Shown here piece by piece: positions 9,201 to 19,274 of a stretch of DNA of 50,020 bases. Location of the stretch: contig JAEWMB010000006.1 in the NCBI GenBank assembly GCA_023457255.1, positions 1 through 50,020 of the forward strand, written 5' to 3'. The notes under the pieces were generated by a model. It did not search any database and was not told the DNA's origin. It saw nothing but the letters and a program-made list of their open reading frames with translations. The translations under genes and the position numbers were made by a program. Source of the DNA: Bacillota bacterium (lineage in GTDB: Bacteria > Bacillota > Clostridia > Lachnospirales > Lachnospiraceae). Each line of letters starts with the position of its first letter. The first letter of the stretch is position 1.

Positions 9201-12200
9201 AGTCTTCTTATCATATCGCTTAATTCCCGATCTATACTGATAAAAACTACATCACCATGAAAGCTTTGATTTAATGGTCTTTTATGATCCAGTGGGAGAT
9301 CAAGAATAGGAATCCCATTACTAAACTGCTCTACCCAATACTTCTTCCGCTGCGTTAAATCTTGTTGAGCAAACCACTCACTATAATCTTTGTACTGACA
9401 GCTTACCGGAGGCAATTCTTTTCCATTATAGAAAGCAGCTAATTCATTCATAAATATTGATAAACTCATGCCATCACTTATAATATGATGAATTTCAATC
9501 ATAAACAGATAATAGTGATCTCTCTTGATCAGCTTCGCTCTTAATAAAGGTGCTTTATCCAGTACAAATGGTTTCTGAAAATCATTGACTAATACAGATT
9601 CCTCTGTTTCTGTATCCTCAGCATATACATAATCCAGTTCTACATTTTCCCTGATTCTTTGTAAGAATTCATTCTCTCTTATAATAAACTCTGTACGTAA
9701 AATCTCATGTCGTTTCAGAATCTCATTTAAGGCTTTTTGTATACGCGTTGAAGATATCTCTCCGGTAAGTCTAAATACCTGTGGAATATTATATGCCAAT
9801 CCATTTCCATCAATTTGTGACACAATATACGTCCTCTTTTGAGAAGATGACATCGGAAAAAACTCTTTTTTCTCAGCTTTTAATATTGGAGAATACTCTT
9901 TCTTAACTCCTCGATCAATAAAAGATGCTAATTCTCGTACTATTGGATTTAAGAAAATATCCTTTATCTTAACTCTCGCATTCACAGCAATCTCAATTCT
10001 GTTAATTAGAAGAACTGCACTTAATGAGTGTCCACCCAAAGAAAAGAAATCATCATTAATTCCCACCTGATCAGTACTTAAAATCTCCTCAAATATATTA
10101 CAAATCATTGCTTCCGTCTCTGTTGTTGGAGCTATATAGTTTGTAGTGGTCCCCACATTTAATTCCGGAAGATTACCCACACTTACTTTTCCATTACTTG
10201 TTAAAGGGATTTGTTCAATCTGTCCAATGTAGTTCGGTACCATATAGTCTGGTAATTCTTTTCTAATTGTTCTTACGATTTTTTGCTTGTCTATCAAGTC
10301 ATCACTAACCAGATATGCATAAATTGCCTTGTCCCCTTTGGAATCTTCTCTCGCAATCACTGCTACATCTTTTACTGTTTCTATCTTCTTAATAACATTC
10401 TCGATTTCTCCCAGCTCAATACGGAATCCACGGATCTTTACCTGACTATCAATACGTCCCAGGCACTCAATGTTTCCATCTGGTAACCATCTGCCTAAAT
10501 CACCGGTGCGATACATTCTTTCCTTGCCATTCGGACTTTCTACAAATCTTTTTTTCGTCTCCTCAGGCAGGTTGTGATACCCTCTTCCTACTCCAGCACC
10601 TGCAATACAAATCTCCCCTGGGATCCCAATGCCACATAAATGAGTTTCATTCATGATATAAATCTGCGTATTTGCGATTGGTTTTCCTATCAATACATTG
10701 ATTGCTTTATCAAATTCCGGATTAAAGATATAATCACAGCACCCAACCGTTGTTTCTGTTGGCCCATATTCATTGTGTATCTTTATCTGCGTTCCATATT
10801 TTCTAAGTGTCTCTATGGAGTCATGAACAGAAAGTCCCTCTCCTCCCAAAATCATACATTCTAAATTGTTTTGTTGTTTAGCTAACCCACTTCCTAATGC
10901 AAATTTTAAATGAGATGGTGTCATTTTTACTATGGTTAAATCGTCATCCGATAGCATTTCATCCACACTTACATCATCTCTATAAACTTTGATACTGTCA
11001 CCATGTACTAGCGGCATAAAGATTGTAGTTGCAGTCAGGTCAAATGCGATGTTGCTAAAGAATGGCACGCATCCCTGCCCGGAAGAATAATGTTCTCTTG
11101 CGTACATGATGTAATTATATAAGTTCTTATGCTCGATCAAAACACCCTTTGGTTTTCCCGTTGTTCCTGATGTATAGATACAGTACGCCAGGTTGTCCGG
11201 CCTGTTCACTCTGATTAAGTCATCGGTATCTCCCGTAAATATAGCCGGATCCGCAAGATCAAGGCATGGAAATCCCTGAACCATTTCACTCTCATAAGTC
11301 AATACGACCTTTGGATTACAATCCTTAAGAATGTATTGAATTCTTTCTTTTGGATAGTCTGGATCGATTGGGACATATGCCCCGCCTGCTTTTAGGGTTC
11401 CATAGATTTCCAGGATAACTTCAATGCTCCTTTTGGCAAGAATGGCCACAAAATCCTCTGCCTGCACCCCCATCTCTCTCAATCTTCTTGCCAACTGGTT
11501 AGATTTCTCATTTAGCTCACGATAAGTAAGCATCTTGTTACCCTCGATCACTGCAATCTTATCTGGTGTCTTTTTCACCTGTTCTTCAAATAAGTCCATA
11601 ACGGTTCTGTCTGAACCATAATCCACATATGTTTGATTGAATTCCCTGACGATCTGCTTTCTCTCAACTTCTCCAACGGTTTCAATCTCTTCTATCCGAA
11701 GCTTTTTATTACAAATTACTTGTTGTAATACCATCGAAAAATGCTGATTGATCCATTCAGCCGTTGTCTGCTGAAATAAATCCGTACAGTATTCCAGAAC
11801 GATATCATAGCTTTCCGTTCCCTCAAAGATTTTAAATGTCAGATCAAATTTTACTTCTTCCTTCTGGTTTGGCAGTGACTGAATCTCTGCTCCATTCAGA
11901 TGCATTTTGGATTTTTCATTATTCTGCAATACCAGCATTACATTAAACAATGGATTTCTTGACATATCCCTTGGTATCTTTATCTCCTCAACCAACTCTT
12001 CAAATGGATATTCCTGATTCTCATATGCCTTTAAACAAGTCTCTTTGATTTCACTCAAAAACTCCTCATAAGACTTTTTACCTTCTGGTCTTCCTCTCAT
12101 TGCAAGTGTATTGACAAACATACCAAGCATGCTCTCTGTATCTTTATGTGTTCTGGCACTGATTGGGCTTCCAATCACAATATCTTCCTGCCCGCTGTAT

Positions 12201-15200
12201 TTACTTAATACAATCATTGCCGCAGAAAGAAATACCATATATTCTGTCACGCCATTTTGCTTCGCAAAGGTCCGAATACCTTTCCACAACTCATGATCCA
12301 CCTTATATTCCGTGATGGCCCCGTGAAAACTTTGCTCTTTTGGCCTTACATAATCCAAAGGTAGATCGAGTACAGGAACCTCTTCCCCAAACTCATGCAG
12401 CCAGTATTCTTTTTGTTCAGACAGGTCCCGCGTTCTCATCCATTCACTATAATCTTTATATTGTCTGGACAATGGCTGTAATTGTTCGTTATTATAAAGT
12501 GTAGCAAACTCTCTTAAGAATGTTCCCATACTCATACCGTCACTTACGATATGATGGGTATCGAACATCAGGAGATATCCATTCTCTCGCTTGACTAAGC
12601 AAGCACGGAACAGTGGTGCTTTCTCAAAATTGAATGGTCGAATAAACTTTTGTATCAATTCTTCTTCCGTGCTTATAGAATCTTCAAAATATATATAATC
12701 TGCTTTCACATTTTTAACGATACACTGTAATAACTCTCCGCCTCTTGTAATGAATTCGGTACGAAGAATTTCATGTCGATTGACAATTGTCTGTACTGCC
12801 TGTTCGATTCGCTCTGTATTTACTTCTCCGGTAAGTCTCATAATGTATGGCATATGATAAGTAGTTCCACCCTCATCAATCTGACATACAATATATGTTC
12901 TTTTTTGTGTCGATGACATTGGATAGTATTCTTTTTCCTCTGCTGCCGGAATCGGCTCATATACGGCATATGCCTTACCTTGTATGATTCGAGCCAATCC
13001 TTTTACCGACGAACTAGAAAATATCTCTTTTACACCGATATGAACTCCCAGCTCTTCTTCAATTCTGTTAATTACCATCAATGCTTTAAGAGAATGTCCC
13101 CCTAACTCGAAGAATCCATCATTCACACCAACTCTTTCTACTTTTAAGACTTCTTTATAGATTTTACACAAGGTCTCTTCTACCGCGTTTTCTGGCGGCT
13201 CATACTCTTTTCCACCACGAATCTGTAGATCCGGCAATGCTTTTTTATCTAATTTACCGTTACTTGTAACTGGTATTCTCTCTATCTGTCCGATATAGGC
13301 TGGAACCATATATTCTGGCAGTGTTTTCAAAAGACGTTCCCGAATCTCAGCAACATTAATCTCAAGATCACTTACCAGATAAGCATAGACTGCGTTTTCG
13401 TGATTGGCATCTTCTTTTGCGATCACAGCCGTATCCTTTACATACTCAATCTTTTTAAGGCTGTTTTCAATTTCTCCAAGCTCAATTCGATACCCTCTCA
13501 CTTTCACCTGTTCATCCATACGTCCTAAGAACTCCAGATTTCCATCAGACAACCATCTTCCCAAATCACCGGTCCGATACATCATTCCAGTCCCAAATGG
13601 ATTTTTCACAAACTTTTTCTCTGTAAGTTCAGGTTGGTTTAAGTATCCCTCAGTAACACCGACACCACAGATGCAGATCTCTCCCCGTATTCCAATACCA
13701 CAAAGCCGATCTCCATCCATCACATAGATTTGCTTATTATTCAATGGTTTTCCTATTGGTATCGATGGGCGGCTGCCATCTGCTTTTGTCACAGTGTATG
13801 CACTTGCAACACCAGAATCTTCTGTAGCTCCATATCCATTGAGAATCGCTGCATGACAATATGGTGATTCCATAAAATCGATTAACTTCTCATAGGATAA
13901 CGCCTCTCCTACCAGATAAATCTTTTTTAAGGATTGTAGATTCCGATGTGATTTTCTCTGGTCAGCAAATAACAATGCATAAAATGCACTCGCTGCGCAA
14001 TTTAGCATCGTGATATGATATTGGTTGATGAACTCTGCATACTGTATAGCATCATATGCTTCTTCATCCCCATATAAACAAAGCATTCCCCCACTGGTAT
14101 GAACACCAAAGATATTTCTTTGTGCCAGGTCAAAACTCAGTGGTGCAATAATTGTATTTCTCGTTTCTTGTGTGATTTCAAATTCTTCCTTATACCAGGT
14201 AATTAAGTTGACTTCTGACCTATGTCTTACTGGAATTCCTTTTGGTGTCCCTGTCGTACCTGAAGTATAGGTACAGTAGAGGCGGTCGTCTGGTACATTT
14301 ACTTTTCCAGGATTGCTGCAATCTCCAACCCATGTCATCTCATCCGCAAGATCTATGATTGGAAGTTCACTTTCCATCTTAATTTGATAGCAAAGAATAG
14401 CCTTAGGCTGACAGTCCTCCATCATAAAGCTGATTTGCTCTTTCGGATACGATGGACTAATCGGAACATAGGCACCACCTGCTTTCAAAATGCCGTATAC
14501 AGCAACCAGCATTTCAATGCTTCGTTTTGCTATGATTACCACGAAATCATTTGGTTTTACTCCTATCGCCCGAAGTTTTCTTGCTAATTGATTTGCCTTT
14601 TGATTCAGTTCTTCATAGGTAATTGTGAGACAATCGTACCGTACTGCAATGTTATTTGGTGTACGTGCTGCCTGTTCCTCAAACAGATCCACAATGGTTT
14701 TATCCTGAGGATAATATGCATCCGTATGATTTATCTGCTCGAAGATCATATGTTTATCGTCTTCCAGCAAGATATCAATATCACTAATGCTGATACCCTT
14801 ATTTTTCGTAACTTGTCCAAGAATATTTACGAACTGCTGGATCATTTTATTGGCAGTTTGTCTTGTAAACAAATCAGAACAGTATCTTAACCGAAGAATA
14901 AATTGATCATCATATTGACTTATATTAAAGGATAAATCAAACTTGGACACCTTCAATTGATTCTTGACATATTTGCTCTGAATTCCTTGAAAAAAGAGCT
15001 CTGCATCCTCATTATTATGTAACGCTAGCATTACATCGAATAAAGGATTTCTAGATAATTCTCTTTTTACATTAACAATCTCAACCAGCTCCTCAAATGG
15101 ATACTCACAGTTCTCATAGGCACGAAAACAAAGATTACGTATCTCGGCAAGAAACTCCTCAAATGTTTTATGCGAACAAGGATTTGCTCTCAGCGCCAAA

Positions 15201-18200
15201 GTATTCACAAACATTCCCATCATTTTTTCTGTATCTTTATGAGTTCGTGCGCTGATCGGGCTGCCAATTACAATATCATCCTGCTTACTATATTTACCAA
15301 GAAGAATCATTGCTGCTGACAGAAAAATCATGTATTCTGATACTCCATCTTCCCGCATCAGCTGCTTCATGCTTAGAATGATATCATGATCTATTTCAAT
15401 TTTAGCTAGTTGTCCACGGAAGCTTTGCTCATGCTGCCGTAAATAATCCAGTGGTAGATCAAGAACCGGTGCTTCATTCACAAATTGATTCTCCCAATAT
15501 TTCTTCTGTGAGGTTAAATCTCTCGTCCGCATCCACTCGCTATAATCCCTATATTGATGGGTGTGGGTTTCAATTCTTTCACCATTATATTCTCTAGACA
15601 ATTCATTTAAAAAGATGCCATTACTCGTACCATCACTTACGATATGATGCATATCGATCATTAGTAAATAGTCACTTTCTCTTTTCACCACCTTAGCCCT
15701 AAGTAATGGTGCTCTCCCCAGACAAAACGGACGAATAAATTTCTGTACTAACTCTTCCTGCGCTGTCTGTGTATCCTCGATATACTCAAAATATTCAGAA
15801 TCAATCGTTTTCCTTATGTGCTGCAATAGTTCCCCGTCTTTTTCAGTAAATTCGGTTCTTAGTATCTCATGTCGATTTATTAATCCCGCTATTGATCTTT
15901 CAATCTTTTTAATATCAACCATTCCCTGCAAACGGAATATCTGAGGAATATTATAGGAAATTCCATCACGATCAAACTGGCAGACCATATAGATTCTCTT
16001 TTGTGCAGAGGACATAGGATAATACTCGCTGTCTTTCACCTTTGGTATGGATTTAAAATCTTTCTCTTTTTGTTTCTTAATCTTATCACTTAATTCTTTC
16101 ACCGTTGGTGTATCGAATACCTCGTGAATCCCCAGGTGTATCTTTAATTCAGCCTCAATTTGATTGATTAATCTCATGGCTTTTAAGGAATGACCACCTA
16201 ATTCAAAAAAATCATCTTCTATTCCAACTTGATCCACTGACAATACTTTTCCAAAAATCTGACATAAGTGAAACTCTGTCACGTTTCCAGGAGCTACAAA
16301 TTCCCGATACGATTTTATTTGAATCTTAGGTAAAGCTCTCTTATCCAGTTTTCCACTGCTTGTCACAGGAATATAAGCGATCTGCATAAAACATGAGGGT
16401 ATCATATAATCTGGCAACTTATTGCATAGTTCATCCCGAACCGCTATGATATTAACATTGGTATCACTCACAAAATATGCACATATTACATTATCATTAT
16501 GACTATCACAATCCACTACGACTGCACATTCCTTAATATTCGGAATGCTCATCATATGACTTTCAATCTCTCCCAGTTCAATTCGGTATCCGCGAACTTT
16601 TACCTGATCATCTTTACGTCCCAAGAATTCCAGATTACCATCTGGTAACCACCTTGCCAGATCACCAGTTCTATACATCAGACCTTGATTGTCCGGTTTT
16701 TGAACAAATTTTTGATCAGTAAGATCTTCCCGGTTGAGGTAACCCCTTGCCAATCCTTCGCCGGCAATGCACAATTCACCAATAACACCAATACCACATA
16801 GATGATTGTTCTGCATAATATAGATTTCAGTGTTTGCAATTGGCTTTCCAATGGATATTTTATTCATTTCATATATATTTCCCATCGTTGACCATACCGT
16901 TGTTTCTGTTGGACCATAGACATTCTTTAATTTTGCATCCGTTAATTCTTCCAGCTGACGAATTAACGATTTGTCCACGACTTCACCACCCAATAAAACA
17001 TACTTAAGTTTAGAAAACACATTCCTCTTGCCTGTATTAATCATTAGTTTCATTCTTGTTGGCGTTGTCTGCAGGATTTCAATATTTTCCCGATCAATGA
17101 GACTGCACATAGCTTCATAATCTTCCTGCTCTTGCTGACTCGTCAAATATACCGTCATTCCATTGATCAAACTTAATATAATTTCTGTGACAAAGATATC
17201 AAATGTCATATTGGTAACACTAATAATTCTTCTGCAGCCTTCAGAATATGCATCGTATATTACATTTCGCTCATTCATACTGCAATAGTTTACCACACTA
17301 CGATTTTCCAACAATACTCCCTTCGGCTTTCCCGTGGTTCCTGATGTATAAATAACATAAGCTAAGTTATCTGGTTTACTGATAGGGACAAGATTGCCGC
17401 AGGTATTCTCTTCCTGGATTACGTCATAGATATTAACAACCTTAATTTCTTTAGATAGTTCCTCTAAAATCTGCAGTTCTTTTTTGCAGCTGATTAATAA
17501 TACACCTGGTTTACTATCTTCTAATATGTACTTTACTCTCTCGATTGGATACTCCGGATCTATTGGGAGGTATGCCCCTCCTGCTTTTAAAATACCATAC
17601 ATTCCAACAATCATCTCGATGCTGCGATCCGCTATAATGCCAACCAAATGATCGCTGCCAATTCCTAATGTTCTTAAATGTTTTCCAATCAGATTGGCTT
17701 TTTGATTAAGCTCTTGATAAGTAAGTGAATGATTTCCAACCTTGATTGCACATACATTTGGTGATCTCTTTACCTGTTCTTCAAATAGTTCTATAATCGT
17801 CTTGTCTTTCGGATACTCTACTTTTGTGTGGTTAAATTCTTCCTGTATGCGCTGGTACTCATGTTGTGTACACATCTCAATATTCTTAACATATTCCCGA
17901 GATTGATAAGCTATATAATCAAAAATGCAGACTAAATGATCTAAAAGTCCTTTGATTTCTTCTCTGTCATATACTATAGGGTTATACCTAATCCGGCATC
18001 TCAATCTTCCTTCTCTGACATCTGCATTAACACTTAAAGAATACGTAGTAATTTGTCTGGAATAAACACTCTCCATCTCAAGCTGACTATCTAAATCAAT
18101 TTTGTAAAAATTTTGAAAAGCAACAATTGTCTTTATGTAGTTTTCTTTGGACAACAAAGCACTTTGTATCTCAGCAAGCGAACAATATTCATAATTCTTT

Positions 18201-19204
18201 CCATCGATTCCTTGCTTTTTTACCTCATGCAGCAACTGTTCAACGGTCATATTCTCATTTACAGTAACTCGAAATGGAATGGTATTGATAAACATTCCAA
18301 CAACATGCTCTATCTGAGCAATGGGAGCTTCCCGACCAGAAACTACTTTACCAAAAATAACATCATTGCTATTGTTATACTTTTGAAGTAGCATTCCCCA
18401 GGCTGCTTCAAAAATATTATTCATCGTAACATTGTTCTTCTTTGCTATTTGCATTAACTGGTTTGTCAAATCCAAATGTAATGACAGCTCTTCGTACTGA
18501 ACCTTTTCCTTAATTTTACGTTCCTCTGTCATTGGCACAATCTCAGCGCTGCCATTATAGTTCTGACATAGTTCTTTCCAATATGTAAGTGCAGAATTTT
18601 TATCTTGTGAATAGATCCACTGAATGAACTCCCCATAGGAATTTGATTTTCGATACACCTCACATTCATATAACAATTGTTCGAAATGATCCCCTTTGGA
18701 AAGTCTTGTATAATACATACAGATATCATTAATAACGATTGAATTAGACCATCCGTCCAGAATTATATGATGATTCGTTAAAAGCATATAATTTATATCA
18801 TCGCTAAACGAAATATAACTCACACGCAGTAATGTATCTTTTTGCAAGTCAAATCCTCTTTTTAGATTTTCATCAATAATCTCTTTTAATATATTCTCTG
18901 GGTCTTCATTTCGATTCACACAGTCTATCTTTTCATATTCGATATCTCTTTCTTTTAAAACAACCTGCCTTGGTTTCGTCATTCCCTGATACATAATACT
19001 AGTTCTTATTGCAGCATATTTGATTGATATTAACTTTAATGACTGTATCAGATAGTTTTCATTCAACACTTCCTTTACACAAAATAACTGCTGTGCGATA
19101 TCCCTGTCATTTGATTCATCTGCAAGATAATCAAATAGCATGCCTTCCTGCAATGATGTTAAAGAATAAATATCTTGAATCATTTTACTTTTATTATAAT
19201 CCAT
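6209..19204 (-). CDS. NRPS, four modules (C-A-T)x4 plus C-terminal half-condensation domain
   Basis: The product is 4331 aa and follows the E-terminated NRPS at 19275. C1 starts YSLTSLQEGMLF with HHIILDG (~143), the style expected after an epimerised donor; C2-C4 start with the (Y/F)(Y/F)PMSS.QKR style (HHIVSDG ~1185 and ~2220, HHIISDG ~3240). A-domain pockets read against GrsA are: A1 DITQLGVVWK (Gly-like), A2 DLRNYVGGVK (not recognised), A3 DLTKIGEVGK (Asn), A4 DLTKIGEIGK (Asn). Carrier serines sit in FFELGGHSL (~1006, ~2035), FFSLGGHSL (~3058) and FFDIGGTSL (~4088). After T4 come ~190 residues resembling only the C-terminal lobe of a C domain (from about LPYQYLANEDV), with no HHxxxDG; this may dock to the PKS. 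No TE is present. The ATG at 19204 has AAGGAG upstream. Residues about 1490-2680 are almost duplicated in the next NRPS. Confidence 0.93.
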   Translation of the reverse strand: MDYNKSKMIQDIYSLTSLQEGMLFDYLADESNDRDIAQQLFCVKEVLNENYLIQSLKLISIKYAAIRTSIMYQGMTKPRQVVLKERDIEYEKIDCVNRNEDPENILKEIIDENLKRGFDLQKDTLLRVSYISFSDDINYMLLTNHHIILDGWSNSIVINDICMYYTRLSKGDHFEQLLYECEVYRKSNSYGEFIQWIYSQDKNSALTYWKELCQNYNGSAEIVPMTEERKIKEKVQYEELSLHLDLTNQLMQIAKKNNVTMNNIFEAAWGMLLQKYNNSNDVIFGKVVSGREAPIAQIEHVVGMFINTIPFRVTVNENMTVEQLLHEVKKQGIDGKNYEYCSLAEIQSALLSKENYIKTIVAFQNFYKIDLDSQLEMESVYSRQITTYSLSVNADVREGRLRCRIRYNPIVYDREEIKGLLDHLVCIFDYIAYQSREYVKNIEMCTQHEYQRIQEEFNHTKVEYPKDKTIIELFEEQVKRSPNVCAIKVGNHSLTYQELNQKANLIGKHLRTLGIGSDHLVGIIADRSIEMIVGMYGILKAGGAYLPIDPEYPIERVKYILEDSKPGVLLISCKKELQILEELSKEIKVVNIYDVIQEENTCGNLVPISKPDNLAYVIYTSGTTGKPKGVLLENRSVVNYCSMNERNVIYDAYSEGCRRIISVTNMTFDIFVTEIILSLINGMTVYLTSQQEQEDYEAMCSLIDRENIEILQTTPTRMKLMINTGKRNVFSKLKYVLLGGEVVDKSLIRQLEELTDAKLKNVYGPTETTVWSTMGNIYEMNKISIGKPIANTEIYIMQNNHLCGIGVIGELCIAGEGLARGYLNREDLTDQKFVQKPDNQGLMYRTGDLARWLPDGNLEFLGRKDDQVKVRGYRIELGEIESHMMSIPNIKECAVVVDCDSHNDNVICAYFVSDTNVNIIAVRDELCNKLPDYMIPSCFMQIAYIPVTSSGKLDKRALPKIQIKSYREFVAPGNVTEFHLCQIFGKVLSVDQVGIEDDFFELGGHSLKAMRLINQIEAELKIHLGIHEVFDTPTVKELSDKIKKQKEKDFKSIPKVKDSEYYPMSSAQKRIYMVCQFDRDGISYNIPQIFRLQGMVDIKKIERSIAGLINRHEILRTEFTEKDGELLQHIRKTIDSEYFEYIEDTQTAQEELVQKFIRPFCLGRAPLLRAKVVKRESDYLLMIDMHHIVSDGTSNGIFLNELSREYNGERIETHTHQYRDYSEWMRTRDLTSQKKYWENQFVNEAPVLDLPLDYLRQHEQSFRGQLAKIEIDHDIILSMKQLMREDGVSEYMIFLSAAMILLGKYSKQDDIVIGSPISARTHKDTEKMMGMFVNTLALRANPCSHKTFEEFLAEIRNLCFRAYENCEYPFEELVEIVNVKRELSRNPLFDVMLALHNNEDAELFFQGIQSKYVKNQLKVSKFDLSFNISQYDDQFILRLRYCSDLFTRQTANKMIQQFVNILGQVTKNKGISISDIDILLEDDKHMIFEQINHTDAYYPQDKTIVDLFEEQAARTPNNIAVRYDCLTITYEELNQKANQLARKLRAIGVKPNDFVVIIAKRSIEMLVAVYGILKAGGAYVPISPSYPKEQISFMMEDCQPKAILCYQIKMESELPIIDLADEMTWVGDCSNPGKVNVPDDRLYCTYTSGTTGTPKGIPVRHRSEVNLITWYKEEFEITQETRNTIIAPLSFDLAQRNIFGVHTSGGMLCLYGDEEAYDAIQYAEFINQYHITMLNCAASAFYALLFADQRKSHRNLQSLKKIYLVGEALSYEKLIDFMESPYCHAAILNGYGATEDSGVASAYTVTKADGSRPSIPIGKPLNNKQIYVMDGDRLCGIGIRGEICICGVGVTEGYLNQPELTEKKFVKNPFGTGMMYRTGDLGRWLSDGNLEFLGRMDEQVKVRGYRIELGEIENSLKKIEYVKDTAVIAKEDANHENAVYAYLVSDLEINVAEIRERLLKTLPEYMVPAYIGQIERIPVTSNGKLDKKALPDLQIRGGKEYEPPENAVEETLCKIYKEVLKVERVGVNDGFFELGGHSLKALMVINRIEEELGVHIGVKEIFSSSSVKGLARIIQGKAYAVYEPIPAAEEKEYYPMSSTQKRTYIVCQIDEGGTTYHMPYIMRLTGEVNTERIEQAVQTIVNRHEILRTEFITRGGELLQCIVKNVKADYIYFEDSISTEEELIQKFIRPFNFEKAPLFRACLVKRENGYLLMFDTHHIVSDGMSMGTFLREFATLYNNEQLQPLSRQYKDYSEWMRTRDLSEQKEYWLHEFGEEVPVLDLPLDYVRPKEQSFHGAITEYKVDHELWKGIRTFAKQNGVTEYMVFLSAAMIVLSKYSGQEDIVIGSPISARTHKDTESMLGMFVNTLAMRGRPEGKKSYEEFLSEIKETCLKAYENQEYPFEELVEEIKIPRDMSRNPLFNVMLVLQNNEKSKMHLNGAEIQSLPNQKEEVKFDLTFKIFEGTESYDIVLEYCTDLFQQTTAEWINQHFSMVLQQVICNKKLRIEEIETVGEVERKQIVREFNQTYVDYGSDRTVMDLFEEQVKKTPDKIAVIEGNKMLTYRELNEKSNQLARRLREMGVQAEDFVAILAKRSIEVILEIYGTLKAGGAYVPIDPDYPKERIQYILKDCNPKVVLTYESEMVQGFPCLDLADPAIFTGDTDDLIRVNRPDNLAYCIYTSGTTGKPKGVLIEHKNLYNYIMYAREHYSSGQGCVPFFSNIAFDLTATTIFMPLVHGDSIKVYRDDVSVDEMLSDDDLTIVKMTPSHLKFALGSGLAKQQNNLECMILGGEGLSVHDSIETLRKYGTQIKIHNEYGPTETTVGCCDYIFNPEFDKAINVLIGKPIANTQIYIMNETHLCGIGIPGEICIAGAGVGRGYHNLPEETKKRFVESPNGKERMYRTGDLGRWLPDGNIECLGRIDSQVKIRGFRIELGEIENVIKKIETVKDVAVIAREDSKGDKAIYAYLVSDDLIDKQKIVRTIRKELPDYMVPNYIGQIEQIPLTSNGKVSVGNLPELNVGTTTNYIAPTTETEAMICNIFEEILSTDQVGINDDFFSLGGHSLSAVLLINRIEIAVNARVKIKDIFLNPIVRELASFIDRGVKKEYSPILKAEKKEFFPMSSSQKRTYIVSQIDGNGLAYNIPQVFRLTGEISSTRIQKALNEILKRHEILRTEFIIRENEFLQRIRENVELDYVYAEDTETEESVLVNDFQKPFVLDKAPLLRAKLIKRDHYYLFMIEIHHIISDGMSLSIFMNELAAFYNGKELPPVSCQYKDYSEWFAQQDLTQRKKYWVEQFSNGIPILDLPLDHKRPLNQSFHGDVVFISIDRELSDMIRRLTRKYEVTDYMVFLSALMILLNKYSRQEDIVVGTPVSARTHKDTEQIMGMFINTLVMRGKPEKEKEYQQFLTEIKQLCIKAYENQDFPFEELVEAIDVPRDMSRNPLFDVMLSIQNNKPAKFVLDQIQIETCHYEEKTAKFDLTFNITERKDLTYHIGLRYCTDIIKRDSAVRIVEHYIALLEQIVQNPTEVIGSYEAITEKERKLIYYYFNKTEAEYGKDKTVIDLFEEQVKIAPDRTAVEFGEKRITYSELNQRANQVARRLRDFGVNADDLIVLITEKSIETIVGIYGVLKAGAAYIPVNPEYPEKRIRFMLDDSKAKAILKYNIEPSVEEIAGIPVIDLGDETIYTGDDGNLETNVTPENLVYCIYTSGTTGKPKGVLVEHRNLMNYVSYGSKHYLSQDACMPLFSNISFDLTATTIFLPLVNGYRIKIISDDIFIDQMFEDELLTTIKLTPAHLKFVLGSKNPKVKKQLKNVILGGENLPVSDSLQLLMKYGNHIKIHNEYGPTEATIGCCDYIFDADRDTGLYVSIGKPISNVKIYILNRDSICGIGVPGELCITGDGVTRGYLNQTEYSKLKFVNNPYGPGKMYRTGDLARWTQDGNIECLGRIDQQVKIRGYRVEPGEIKNVIERYPGIKECVVSLSVRNKDEKVLNAYIVSHETIDIQELREYLYSELPNYMVPANIGQIESIPLNQNGKVDYDALERVQTIKVERKYLAPVNDTEEKLMQVWKEVLNLESVGTNDNFFDIGGTSLSIMIVYKQLEKIYPKVLKITDLFANYTIKKLSDYLILQTKAKKNFEIPAITLPYQYLANEDVHTRSSIYQSKIEKDSYTKFKDFLQKNSYQLQDVLIAVYMYWLATVTENDYIAIQAMIHKERTLQTIAINFDKVNDMGEVIESIIKEGKNTSDEAIDYHEVCQYIMKNYQKTQVKLLPLFVRKEDDVFDYLIDYYDILMEYEEKSDGIHMKFGFSGSIALDSSSELTKEYVSLLESYIDEN
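11155..14740 (-). repeat. Duplicated NRPS block, copy 1
   Basis: This ~3.6-kb segment covers A2-T2-C3 and the N-terminal third of A3 in the four-module NRPS. It is nearly identical in DNA and protein to 21915-25495 in the neighbouring NRPS. Similarity falls off sharply at the A3 core motif TSGTTG (low-coordinate side) and near the C-A junction (NHTD.YYPQDKTIVDLFEEQ, high-coordinate side). Boundaries were judged by eye. Confidence 0.85.
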
Positions 19205-19274
19205 ATTATGCGCTCCTTAAATCTGATATTATACTGATTAATTAAACATTCACAATCCCAATGTACTATAAATA

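Noticed and set aside
13404..13727. 107-codon plus-strand frame, found again at 24163-24486 with nearly the same protein
   Set aside because: The similarity comes from the duplicated NRPS block; it is antisense to conserved A-domain motifs and not a real gene family.
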